A DNA stretch of 64,000 bases, taken from contig CAJFOI010000050.1 of assembly GCA_904396155.1 (NCBI GenBank), positions 1-64,000 of the forward strand. The letters run 5' to 3'. Made by a program: the position numbers and the translations under genes. Numbering within the stretch: position 1 is the stretch's first letter; every line of letters begins with the position of its first letter. This document shows positions 32,641-42,400 of this stretch, one piece after another. The stretch is from Candidatus Avispirillum faecium (GTDB lineage: Bacteria; Bacillota; Clostridia; Oscillospirales; CAG-272). The notes under the pieces were generated by a model. That model worked only from the letters and a program-made list of their open reading frames with translations. It had not been told where the DNA came from and did not search any database.

Positions 32641-34905
32641 TTATGATATGTGCTCCAGGGTTATGGAAACCTCTGTGTCCGGGGAGCGGGCGGGAATTTC
32701 CACTGTGCCCCGGCGTGTCTTTTCGTCATATGTGCAGACGGTCCCCGCGGGGGCCTCCCTGCACCGGAAGGCGTCTATATCGTAAAGCTCCCATGTGATT
32801 GTTCGCTGTGTACATTCGCCGGCATACCCGCTGCCCGCAGGCACATAGGAAATGGTGTACAGATCACCGTCACAGGAATAGGAGAGTTTTGCCACTCTGT
32901 ATGCCCCGGACAGGTATCCCTCTGTGATCCCGTCGTCCTCAAAGAGGAGAAAGCTGTCAGACAGTGGTTCTTCCCCGGTGAAGATTTTTATTATTAAGTG
33001 GGAAAGGGGCGCCGTGGTCATTCTGTTGGTGTAGGGCTGGGTGGGCAGCGGTTTGCCTGCTTTGACAAAGAGGGGAAAGGAAAACAAATCGTTTTGCACG
33101 GTGACGGTTTGTCCGCCGCAGTACCGGATCCCGGTAAAATAGTCATACCATGTGCCTGCGGGAAGGTACACCTTTGAGGCGGTGACAAATGTCTCTCCCC
33201 CTCCCGGTCGGCAGATGGGAGAAGCCAGCAGCGCATCTCCCAGGTAATAGGTGCCCGGATGTGCATATGCCGCTTCATTTTCCCCATCGAAAAAATACAG
33301 GGACCGCAGCAGGGGGACGCTGTCCCGATAGCTTTCATAGGCGGTGGAATACAGATAGGGGATCAGCATAGCGCGCAGGTGGAACATTTCCCGCATGGCG
33401 GAGCAGTAGGGTTCTCCCCACGTCCAGGGACGCCGGTCGATTTTCTCGTTGCCGCATACATGCAGGCGCAGCGCGGCGGAGGTGATGCCGAACTGCACCC
33501 ACCGCACATACAGCTCCGCGTGCTTTTCCGGGTCCGGGTCCTCGAACCCGCCGATGTCGTGGCTCCACCAGAAGCATCCTGCATTTCCGGCACTGACAGT
33601 CATCCGGACCTCGAAGGCGAGGGCCTCCCAGGTGGATACGGTGTCTCCCGAAAAGTATATCGGGTGCTTGTGATCTCCAAATCCGCCCCAGCGGGAAAAG
33701 GACATGCCCCGCAGGCCGGCTTTTCTGGAATGTGCATAATACAGGTGGTTGAGCCAGGGCAGGTGGGCAAGGTTTTTCAGTCCGTTGACGGCGGGATACA
33801 GATAATCCTGCTGCCAGTCCAGCCACCAGAAATCCACCCCCATTTTTTCGTATCGGGCGTGGGTGCTTTCAAAAAAAGCCTCCATATAGTCTTTGCTTCC
33901 GGCGTTGAAGCGGTAGTTGGTCACGCCCCGCCCGAGATTTTCCTGCTCCCGCTGGGATTGCCGCTCCGGGATGAGCGGCACCGTTTCCCTGTAATGCTTT
34001 TTCTGGAGGAGATCCATAAATGCGGGATATGTTTCTTCGTGGTCCCGGATTCCATCTGCCGGGTGATCGTTGAGCGTGACGGTGATTCCCCGCCGGTGGA
34101 GTGTGTCCAGCAGTTTCCCCGGATCGGGGATTTTCCGCCGGTTCCAGGTGTATCCGGTCCAGCCCAGATTTCCGCCGGCGTGACCGTAGCCGAACAACGC
34201 CTTGGGATCTCCCTCTTCATACCCCCAGTCCTGATAGTGCCAGTCCATGTCCATTACCAAAATGTCCAGAGGAAAATCGTTTGCATCGTATTCGTCTACG
34301 ATCTGCAAAAATTCCCGGGCGCTGTACGGCCACCAGCGGGAATACCAGGAGCCCAGGGCGCATTTGCGGGGCAGCGCCATGTCTCCGGATACCCGGGCGA
34401 GATCCCGCAGGGCGGCGGGGTAATCGTGGCCGTAGGCGAAAAGGTACAGATCCCACAGATGGTTCTCGCTCCGGTTTTGCAGCCAGCCGTCTGCAAAAGT
34501 CGGAGCGCCGGAGTCGTCGATCACATACCATCCGTCCCGGGCAAGAAGCCCGTCGGGAAGGGGACGCGGACCGTCCACTCCATCCAGAGTGGCCAGTGTT
34601 CCTCCCAGATTTTCCCGGTTTCTGTCCCCGAATTTCCATACGGTATCCACGTTTCCCGTATGGATCCTTGCAAACAGACTGTCCTGGGAAAAGGCGGCGC
34701 CTGCCCGGTAGGTAAGGGTGCATTTTTTTGTGGAAAGGGTGACGGTGCCGTCCTTTTGCACAAACGCGGTGTCGGCAGGATACTGCCGCCGGTTTGCAAA
34801 CAGGGTCGCGCCGTCGGCAAAGACGCCGTCCTTTGCGTATTCCATGCGGATCACGCCGTCGGTGATCACGGTAAAGCGGGCGTTTCCAATGATCCATTGA
34901 TTCAT
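32641..34905 (-). CDS. glycoside hydrolase family 31 enzyme
   Basis: A 754-residue retaining alpha-glycosidase. An N-terminal beta-sandwich precedes the barrel. Visible are LGSWYSRWWPYS, DILVMDMDWHYQDWG, the likely nucleophile Asp in FWWLDWQQD, HLYYAHSRKAGLRG, the likely acid/base Asp in IYFSGDTVSTW, and WWSHDIGGFEDPDPE. The nucleophile motif differs from the W-x-D-M-N-E of classic alpha-glucosidases, so the substrate may not be an alpha-glucoside. No signal peptide. AAAGGAG precedes the start at 34905. Its own promoter is at 34943-34971, although it follows comEC on the same strand. Confidence 0.9.
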   Translation of the reverse strand: MNQWIIGNARFTVITDGVIRMEYAKDGVFADGATLFANRRQYPADTAFVQKDGTVTLSTKKCTLTYRAGAAFSQDSLFARIHTGNVDTVWKFGDRNRENLGGTLATLDGVDGPRPLPDGLLARDGWYVIDDSGAPTFADGWLQNRSENHLWDLYLFAYGHDYPAALRDLARVSGDMALPRKCALGSWYSRWWPYSAREFLQIVDEYDANDFPLDILVMDMDWHYQDWGYEEGDPKALFGYGHAGGNLGWTGYTWNRRKIPDPGKLLDTLHRRGITVTLNDHPADGIRDHEETYPAFMDLLQKKHYRETVPLIPERQSQREQENLGRGVTNYRFNAGSKDYMEAFFESTHARYEKMGVDFWWLDWQQDYLYPAVNGLKNLAHLPWLNHLYYAHSRKAGLRGMSFSRWGGFGDHKHPIYFSGDTVSTWEALAFEVRMTVSAGNAGCFWWSHDIGGFEDPDPEKHAELYVRWVQFGITSAALRLHVCGNEKIDRRPWTWGEPYCSAMREMFHLRAMLIPYLYSTAYESYRDSVPLLRSLYFFDGENEAAYAHPGTYYLGDALLASPICRPGGGETFVTASKVYLPAGTWYDYFTGIRYCGGQTVTVQNDLFSFPLFVKAGKPLPTQPYTNRMTTAPLSHLIIKIFTGEEPLSDSFLLFEDDGITEGYLSGAYRVAKLSYSCDGDLYTISYVPAGSGYAGECTQRTITWELYDIDAFRCREAPAGTVCTYDEKTRRGTVEIPARSPDTEVSITLEHIS

Positions 34906-34942
34906 AAAAGGCTCCTTTATTGCAACCTGTGTCGCTTGTTTC

Positions 34943-34971
34943 ATCATACAGGAGCGGGGTGGGAATGTCAA
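34943..34971 (-). promoter_or_regulatory. promoter of the GH31 gene
   Basis: On the minus strand, TTGACA (34966-34971), 17-bp spacer, TATGAT (34943-34948), about 35 bp before the start codon. Confidence 0.8.
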
Positions 34972-35002
34972 TGGGATCTGCGCTTTTTGCACGGGATTTG
35001 GA

Positions 35003-37327
35003 TTATTCTCTGGGAAAGACGTAAATATATGCGGATACGGGTATGCTGCCGATATGTACATATTGAAATGCATCTCCGGTGAGAAAGACGCTCTGGACGT
35101 TGGGCAGCGCAGATGCGTCTACCTCTTTTTTGTACAGCGGTCCATGGGCGCCAAACCAAAGTACGCCGGCGGATATTTTTTCTATTTCCTCCATGCCATA
35201 GGCCTCTGCATAGGAGGAACCCAGATAGACAAGCCGTTTTTCTTTTGCCTCCACATCCAATCGAATGATGGGTTGTACCGATCGGTCCAGAAAACCGCTT
35301 TCATAGGTGATGATTTTTGTCTTCCCAAAGGACAGGGTCTCTCCCGGCGTGTAGGTGACGATCTTCACGCCCGCCGCATCTGCTCTTTCATATAGCTGGT
35401 AAGCGGTTTTTGAGTCCTCCTCTGGGATCCAGACCTGCCGCACCATGTTGCGGTTCCACAGCTTTTCCAACGTCTCGATGTGCTTGCTGTGCAGGTGGGT
35501 CAGCATAACGGCTTCGATCTCTGTGGCATAAAAGGCCTCCGAGGTGGTCGCGCCCCGCCGCAGAACGGAATAGCCTCCGGAGGATATGTCCACCAGCAGC
35601 ACTTTTTCTCCTTCGGCTATGACAAGTCCGTCATTTTTCTCCGTCCATACGCCTTCGTCCATGCCGCTGTTGACCATAGCCGTTTGGGTCTGGTCTGCGT
35701 AAAAGGCGCGCCAGCCGAAGACCGCAATTCCAAATAACAGAACCATCGCCGCCGTGCCCAGGATGGGAGGGCGCCGTTTCCCCCGTGCCGCAACCAGTGC
35801 CCAAAAAACGAAGCAGAATATGGCCAGTGTCAGCACCGGCGCAAAAGGATATTGCATGGAAATGCAAATATTCCGCAGCTTTGACAGCTGTGCCGCGATG
35901 GCAAAAGTCACCTGGCAAAGGGCGCGGACAGCGGGCAGCACAAGTCCGACAAACAGAGGAGAGGGGGACACCAGCAGCAACAGGGGAATCAGCCAGAGGA
36001 GGATGGTGGTGAGCAGGGTAAAGACGACGCAGGCAGGGGATGCCAGTATGGAGACATAGCCGAAGAAAAGGCAGGAGAGGGGCAAAATGAACAGCGAAGC
36101 ACACAGAGCCAGCAAAAACAGACTGCCGGTCTCTTTTGCCAGGTTTTTCAGACGGACGAGGACTCCTCTTCGTTTTTCTGTATCTCCAAACATCGGTTTT
36201 TGGGTGGCCCGATTGTATAGCAGAACTGCCATGACGCCCCAGAAGGATAGGAGCAGCCCCACGTCCCTTGCGGCGCCGGGATTGCACAAAATGATTGTGC
36301 ACACGGAGATTCCGGCATTGGTGAAGCTGTCGCTGCCTTTTCCCAGAATGCGCAAAAACAGGCAGATCAGCAGCATGATTCCCGCACGAACTACTGATGG
36401 AGTAAATCCGGAGATCGTCATATATAAAACGGAGATCCCAATGGAAAGCCCGTTTCCCAGGCGGCGGCTGAACCGCCGTCCCAGTGCGCTGGAAAGGCCG
36501 GTGACAATGGTCAGATGCGTGCCGCTGAGAGCCAGTACGTGGGTGATGCCCAGCCGCATGAAGTCGCGGTCCACCCGATCTGGCAGCACATCCACATTTC
36601 CAAGAAACAGTGCGGCCGAGAATCCGCCGGCTTCTTCTCCCAATTTTTCCATCAGGATTCCGGAAAGATACTTTTGCACACGCTTTCCCCAGAGCTGGAT
36701 CTGTTGGACCGGCGGCACGCTTCTTTCCGACGTGTGTATCTCCATAGCGACCGCTTCGGCCCGCACTCCTTTGGAGCGGGAATACTCCCGTTGATGGGGG
36801 TCGTAGATCTCCCCCAGACCCAGGGTCTCGAAAGTGACAGTCCCACTGACGCCGATACCGGATTCCAACAGTTCTTCCGCCTGCAGGCTGATGAGAAAGC
36901 CTGCTTTTTCTCCGTCCATGGAATCGACATATACGGTGTAGTAACCGTAGTAGGAGGTGGCCCAATTTGTGTCCATCACGATGCCGGTGATCTGTGCCTC
37001 TCGTCCGTTCAAATTGTCGTAGTATTCCTGCCGGATCTCCTCTTTCCAGGTGAACCAGCAGGCGGCGCTGCAGCCTGCCAGAAAAGCAATGAGGACGGGA
37101 ATACAGGAGGTTATAAGCCTTTTGCCGCTTTTGCGTCTTGCATTTCTTCTCCACGGCGAAAGCTCCAGAACAAGCACCACTACGGCGGCAATGAGGAGAA
37201 AAATTCCCGGATACAGGAGCTTTTTCCCCCAGGCAATATACGACAAAAGACCGTTCAGGATCCAAACGCCCAGGTACATGCTCACACAGCCCACAAACAG
37301 GGGGCGCAGCCGTATTTCCTTACTCAT
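35003..37327 (-). CDS. comEC: ComEC/Rec2 DNA-uptake channel
   Basis: A 774-residue polytopic protein that passes single-stranded DNA across the membrane in natural transformation. Two N-terminal spans and an OB-like DUF4131 part (about 50-215) precede the competence core (about 215-500) with GITHVLALSGTHLTIVTGL and PSVVRAGIM. A C-terminal metallo-beta-lactamase-like domain follows (from about 545: LVIAEGEKVLLVDISSGGY, MLTHLHSKHIETLEKL, GSSYAEAYGM). The motif has HLHSKH where H-x-H-x-D-H is standard, with Lys in place of Asp, so the nuclease activity may be reduced. GAGGAAG precedes the start. It is 12 bp after the Rrf2 gene. Confidence 0.93.
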   Translation of the reverse strand: MSKEIRLRPLFVGCVSMYLGVWILNGLLSYIAWGKKLLYPGIFLLIAAVVVLVLELSPWRRNARRKSGKRLITSCIPVLIAFLAGCSAACWFTWKEEIRQEYYDNLNGREAQITGIVMDTNWATSYYGYYTVYVDSMDGEKAGFLISLQAEELLESGIGVSGTVTFETLGLGEIYDPHQREYSRSKGVRAEAVAMEIHTSERSVPPVQQIQLWGKRVQKYLSGILMEKLGEEAGGFSAALFLGNVDVLPDRVDRDFMRLGITHVLALSGTHLTIVTGLSSALGRRFSRRLGNGLSIGISVLYMTISGFTPSVVRAGIMLLICLFLRILGKGSDSFTNAGISVCTIILCNPGAARDVGLLLSFWGVMAVLLYNRATQKPMFGDTEKRRGVLVRLKNLAKETGSLFLLALCASLFILPLSCLFFGYVSILASPACVVFTLLTTILLWLIPLLLLVSPSPLFVGLVLPAVRALCQVTFAIAAQLSKLRNICISMQYPFAPVLTLAIFCFVFWALVAARGKRRPPILGTAAMVLLFGIAVFGWRAFYADQTQTAMVNSGMDEGVWTEKNDGLVIAEGEKVLLVDISSGGYSVLRRGATTSEAFYATEIEAVMLTHLHSKHIETLEKLWNRNMVRQVWIPEEDSKTAYQLYERADAAGVKIVTYTPGETLSFGKTKIITYESGFLDRSVQPIIRLDVEAKEKRLVYLGSSYAEAYGMEEIEKISAGVLWFGAHGPLYKKEVDASALPNVQSVFLTGDAFQYVHIGSIPVSAYIYVFPRE

Positions 37328-37339
37328 GTTTTCGCTTCC

Positions 37340-37765
37340 TCAGTGTGTTTCGGGGAAGAAATGGGGATCTGCCAGATCCTTCAGAGTGATGCCGTCCAGG
37401 TATGTCGATACAATCCGGTCCAGACCTCTCCACAGAGGAAAGGTTTTGCAGTCTCCGGCCCGATCGCAGTCTCCGTCGCCGCATGCGGGGCAGGAAACGG
37501 AGGTCATCGATCCCTCGGTCAGCTGCAGAATGCTGCCCACGGTATAGGCCTCGGGCGCTTTGGAAAGCCGATACCCGCCGCCCCGCCCACGCAGAGCGTC
37601 CACAAAGCCGGCACGGCTCAAAACTACCAGTATACTTTCCAGATACTTCAGAGAGATTTCCTCCTTTGCGGCGATTTCCTTCAGGGGGACATAGCCGCCC
37701 GACTTTTCTTCCGCCAGGGCCAGCATAACCCGCAGCGCATAGCGGCCTTTGGTAGAAACGATCAT
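37340..37765 (-). CDS. Rrf2-family regulator, IscR-like
   Basis: A 141-residue winged-helix regulator. The N-terminus STKGRYALRVMLALAEEKSG, KEIAAKEEISLKYLESIL and RGRGGGYRLSKAPEAYTVGSIL are typical Rrf2. Three or four cysteines (CPACGDGDCDRAGDC, about 91-105) sit where IscR holds its cluster, followed by FPLWRGLDRIV. It may sense Fe-S status or redox and could act on genes such as the nifS operon 37 kb away. The start at 37765 is preceded by GGGAGGG; the frame is open further upstream but without a better site. It is co-directional with comEC, 12 bp away. Confidence 0.93.
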   Translation of the reverse strand: MIVSTKGRYALRVMLALAEEKSGGYVPLKEIAAKEEISLKYLESILVVLSRAGFVDALRGRGGGYRLSKAPEAYTVGSILQLTEGSMTSVSCPACGDGDCDRAGDCKTFPLWRGLDRIVSTYLDGITLKDLADPHFFPETH

Positions 37766-37803
37766 TTCGTATAACGCCCTCCCGTTTGCATTTTGTTTCT
37801 TCC

Positions 37804-37832
37804 ATAATACAACAGAATTCGTCAAAAAACAA
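37804..37832 (-). promoter_or_regulatory. promoter of the rrf2-comEC operon
   Basis: On the minus strand, TTGTTT (37827-37832), 17-bp spacer, TATTAT (37804-37809), 38 bp before the Rrf2 start. Confidence 0.6.
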
Positions 37833-37886
37833 GATTTGGAAAAAATTTGAAAGGATCCTGTGTAAATTTTGGAAGTGGAAAAAAGA

Positions 37887-37915
37887 TTGACACTTTTTGT
37901 ATGTTTGTGTACAAT
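37887..37915 (+). promoter_or_regulatory. promoter of the polysaccharide deacetylase gene
   Basis: TTGACA (37887-37892), 17-bp spacer, TACAAT (37910-37915). It is divergent from the rrf2 promoter, about 55 bp away. Confidence 0.78.
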
Positions 37916-37951
37916 AATATTGAAAAACACACGAGAAGGGGAGGGAAAGAT

Positions 37952-38902
37952 GTGCATGTTGGAGGTAAGTTGCTGCAAAGACTGCTGATTTTGTGCTTCG
38001 CGTTGCTTCTTGCTGGCTGCGCGCAGCCCATCGTGCGCCCGGCTGTCCCTGCTTCTCCGGAGCAATCCGTGCAGTTGGAGACCGTGCCTTCCACAGCACC
38101 TCAGTCCGAAACTGCCGGGACGCCGCAGACAGAACCGCCGCAGACTACCGATGTGCCGCAGACTACTGTGCCGCCTCCTTCCCAGGAGTCAGAGATCACC
38201 GGAGGGGGAGAACTGGACCTCTCCCGCCCTCCTGCATATCCTGCGGAGGAAACGGAGGAATGTACTCCGTCTGTTTTGATGTATCACTTGATTTTGGAGG
38301 AGCCGTATACGGAGCTTGTCAATTTGTTTGTGCGTCCGTCGGAATTTGAGGATCATCTGCAAAAGCTGTGTGCCGCCGGCTGCCAGTTTCTGTTTGCCGA
38401 TGCATTTGGACCGCAGGAGCAGCGCAGTGTGATCCTTACGTTTGACGACGGCTATGTGGACAACTATACGGAAATGTTCCCCATTTTGAAAAAGTACGGC
38501 GCCAGGGCGACGGTATTCATGATTGCAGGCAATATCGGCGCGCCGGGATATCTCACGGAGGATATGATCCGGGAGATGGCGGCCAGCGGCCTGGTTCAGT
38601 TTGCATCTCATACCCTTACCCATTCCTCGCTGACCACTCTGTCCCCAGAGGGGCTGGAAAAGGAATTTTCTCAGTCTGCACAGATTCTCTGCAGTCTCAC
38701 CGGAGAATATCCCAAAGCGGTCTGCTATCCTGGCGGCACGGTCAATGCCTTTGTGCAGGAGATGGCGGCAAAGTATTACCAGTTTGGATATACGACGAAG
38801 AACAGTGCAGATACTTCCGGATGTGATCCCATGGCCATCCCCCGTGTGCGGGTCTCCCGGGGGATGAGCGGGGATGCCGTGCTGGCTCGCCTGGGTTGGT
38901 AA
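37952..38902 (+). CDS. polysaccharide deacetylase lipoprotein (NodB domain)
   Basis: A 316-residue surface lipoprotein. A GTG start at 37952 follows GGGGAGGG and is immediately followed by a signal peptide ending in the lipobox LLAGC (Cys about 21). A Pro/Thr/Gln-rich linker (to about 95) leads to the NodB domain (about 105-315) with VLMYHL, LTFDDGYVDNY (catalytic base and metal Asp), FASHTLTHSSL (metal His pair) and CYPGGTVN. It likely N-deacetylates peptidoglycan or another wall glycan, as PgdA-like enzymes do. Length and motifs are intact. Confidence 0.92.
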   Translation: MHVGGKLLQRLLILCFALLLAGCAQPIVRPAVPASPEQSVQLETVPSTAPQSETAGTPQTEPPQTTDVPQTTVPPPSQESEITGGGELDLSRPPAYPAEETEECTPSVLMYHLILEEPYTELVNLFVRPSEFEDHLQKLCAAGCQFLFADAFGPQEQRSVILTFDDGYVDNYTEMFPILKKYGARATVFMIAGNIGAPGYLTEDMIREMAASGLVQFASHTLTHSSLTTLSPEGLEKEFSQSAQILCSLTGEYPKAVCYPGGTVNAFVQEMAAKYYQFGYTTKNSADTSGCDPMAIPRVRVSRGMSGDAVLARLGW

Positions 38903-39495
38903 AGGCGGCTGATATGGAATGCCTGCCGTGATCTGCTCCACTGGGCATCCTGTAAAATTGTGCAATTTGTACAGGCATAAAAATTTTTTCAAAATTTATG
39001 TGAAAATATCACAAAAAACAGGGTCGCAAATGTACGTTTACGACAATTTTACAATTTCATCACATTCTCTAAAAAAGTTAGTATAAAAAACATTTTGATA
39101 AAATAAACCCTGTATCCTGTGATCAAACTGTGATTAAATCCTGTATTTATAAAGAAATAGTTATTAAAATTAACATTATGGATGCATATTTTTTTGACGC
39201 GAAAAGAAAAGCTTTTGTGAATGGGTCAAAATGTGTTTTGTTGAAAAAAGGGAAGGGGGCTTCCCCCTGCTTCTCCAGCGTCAGACAGGCGCATATTATT
39301 ATGTAGCAACTTGACATCGGACCGGGCTTGTGTTATCATATCTTGTATACAAATGGGGCAAAAGGTGATATTTTGTCCCGGTGGCTTTGTCGCGGCCGAA
39401 AATATGCACAGGTTGCGGCGGCCGATATGCTGCGTTTGCGGTTTGCTCCGTCCCGGACGGATCCGTGCGCAGGGCAACATTCAGGAGGAATGCAT
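38903..39495 (+). promoter_or_regulatory. AT-rich intergenic region with promoter of the large ABC operon
   Basis: A 593-bp space without a supportable gene. A promoter TTGACA (39311-39316), 17-bp spacer, TATCAT (39334-39339) lies about 155 bp before the start codon at 39496. The central part (39000-39240) is much richer in A and T than anything around it and has several short inverted words (for example TGTACGTTTACGACA). This may be a regulatory region, but no known riboswitch or operator is recognised. Confidence 0.6.
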
Positions 39496-42400
39496 ATGAA
39501 AACAGGAAAGGCCAAAAAGCTTCTGGCGCTCTCGCTGGGCGTGCTGATGCTGATTGGATCCGTGACGCCGGTGCTCGCTGCGGATACCGACGCCACGGAG
39601 GAAGACACAGAAACGTCTTCCACCGGCGTGACACTGCAGCAGCTGCAGGATCAGTACACGCTGATGACCTATGAGACTTATAAGACACGGTATAACTACG
39701 AGGAGACCCCGCGCACGGGAGAAAGCTTTGTGGTAGATGCCCGCGATTATTCTGAGGCGACGGAGGATGCCGAGGTGGAAGCGACGACCTGGGAGGGCAG
39801 AGAGTGCCTGGTGATCGGGTCTTCCGGAAGCGTCTCCTGGACGTTTGACGTGCCGGAAACCGGGTTTTATGCCATCCGTCTCAGCTACAATGCTACCAGC
39901 GACAGCACCAACGATATTGAGCGGCTTTTCATGCTGAACGGAAAATCTCCGTATGAGGAGGCGCAGTACCTTCGCATCACCAAGACCTGGGCGTACGAGT
40001 ATGAAGGAGAAACGAGAGAAGACGCTTTTGTAAAGGACTCTCTGGGCAACGAGCTGAGCCCTGAGCCCGAGGTGGATTATGTGTGGGAAACCTACGATGT
40101 AGAGGATGCGGACGGCTACTACACGGTGCCCCTGGAATTCTATATGGAGGCAGGGGAGAACACCATCACTCTGGAGGGAATCCGGGAGCCTATTGCCATC
40201 GAAAACTTTACATTTTATACATATGAGGATCCCGTATCCTATGAAGAAGTGCTGCAGGAATATGAGGAAAAGGGATATGAAGCAGCCGACGCGGAACCCA
40301 TCAAGATCGAGGCGGAAATGCCGGATTCCGTATCCAATTATACCATATATCCCATTTATGACCGTACATCTGCGGGTACCAGCCCGCAGGATCCTTCTCT
40401 GATCTACCGGAATACGATCGGGGGAGACAAATGGCTTACTTCCGGGCAGTGGATTCGGTACACGTTTGAGTGTCCTGCTTCCGGACTGTATGAAATCGTG
40501 CTTCGATATGAACAGTCTACTGTGCGGGGAATGTATACTTCCAGAAGTCTGAAGATCAATGGAGAGTATCCCTTTGCAGAGGCGAAAAACTGCCAGTTCC
40601 CCTATGATAAGAAATGGCAGGCTGCGGCGCTCAACGATGGAGATACCACCTTCCAGTTTTATTTTGAGGAAGGGGAGACCTATGTCCTGGAGTTTGAGGC
40701 TACCAAAGGTGCGTTTACAGATATTCTCCGCCAGGTAGCCGAGACGGTGGACAGCCTGAACGACGATTATATGGAGCTGGTCAAACTGACCGGTACGGAC
40801 CCGGATCCAAACCGCGACTATGGATTCAGCCGGATTATGCCGGACGTGATCCGGGATCTTGGACGTCAGCAGTTGGTACTGGAGCAGCTGGTGGACTATA
40901 TTTTGGAAGTCAACGGTGGTCGTTCGGAGAACACCTCCACGCTGGAGCAGGCTGCACTGGTGATCGAGAAAATGGTGACGGACGAGCGGGAGATTGCAGC
41001 CAACATGAGCGAGTTGAGTACCTGGATTTCCTCTCTGGGTACCTGGCTGAACGAATCTACCCAGCAGTATTTGCAGGTGGATTACATTCAGATCCAGCCT
41101 GCCGGCAGTGAGCTTCCGGCGGGAAAAGACTCCGCATGGTCTTCCTTTGTATTTGAATTCAAAAAATTCCTGGCAAGTTTTTATACAGATTATAACTCCA
41201 TCGGTGTAGCAGGCGACGACGAGGCGGAGTCGGAGACAGAGCTGGAAGCCTGGACGTCTGTGGGGCGTGACACGGCGCAAGTGATCAAAAACCTGATTAA
41301 CAGCGGCTTTACCCAGGAAACCGGCGTCGGGGTCAATATAAAACTTACAGGCGCCAATGTGGTACTGCCGTCCATCCTTGCGGGCGTGGGGCCGGACGTG
41401 GTCCTGGATGCGGGAGATCCTACGGAAATGGCCATCCGCGGAGCGGTGCTTCCTTTGAATGACTTTGATACCTTTGATGAGGTGGTCGGGCGTTTTACGG
41501 ATGCGGCGATCAACCGGTTGAGCCTGTATGGAAAGACCTATGCGATCCCCTTTACTCAGGGACTGTCGGTCATGTTTGCCCGGGATGATGTAATGCAGCA
41601 GCTGGGGTTGGAGATTCCCGAGACGTGGGATGATGTGATTGCGCTGATTCCTACGCTGCAGTTCAATAATATGACCATCGGATTTACAGCGAACTATCGG
41701 ACTTTCGTATACCAACACGGGGGGGACCTCTGGGAAGATGAGGGAATCCGCACTGCCTTTGATTCCGATGAGGTGATTGAGGCCTTTACCTTCATCAATA
41801 ACTTGTTTCAGCAGTATTCCCTTCCCAAACAGTTTGATGCATCCAACCGTTTCAAGTCCGGCGAGATGCCCCTGATCATGTCCGGCTATGAGCTGTACAA
41901 CACGCTGGTTGTATTTGCACCGGAAATCAGTAATCTTTGGAGTATTTATCAGCTTCCCGGCGTGTTAAATGAGGAGACCGGCGAGATCAACCGCGTGTCG
42001 GAAGTCGCTGCCAATGGCATGTATATGACCAGAGACTGCAGGGATCCGGAAGCGGCTTGGGATCTTCTCGATTATATCGGCTCCAAGGACTATCAGGTGG
42101 ATTACTCTGAAGAAATGGTGGCGCTGCTGGGCCCGTCCGCAAAACAGCAGCTGGCCAATTTGGAAGCCCTGGAGGAGCAGCCCTGGACAGATGACGAGTA
42201 CCGGACGCTGGTGGCAGTTTTGGGAGATGCATACGCGATCCCCACGTATCCGGGAAGTTATTTTATCGACCGGTATGCCAACTTCGTTGTAAACCGAGGT
42301 TTTTCAGAGGGTGCAGACGCAGCGGATATGCTTCAGGAATACGCACCGGTTATGAACAAAGAGATCACCCGCAAGCGGCAGGAATTTAAGCTGATGGTGG

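Noticed and set aside
39481-41718. 745-codon open frame on the minus strand opposite the binding-protein gene
   Set aside because: It is antisense to a clear signal-peptide/SBP gene. The composition reflects the opposite strand's codon use and nothing recognisable is coded.
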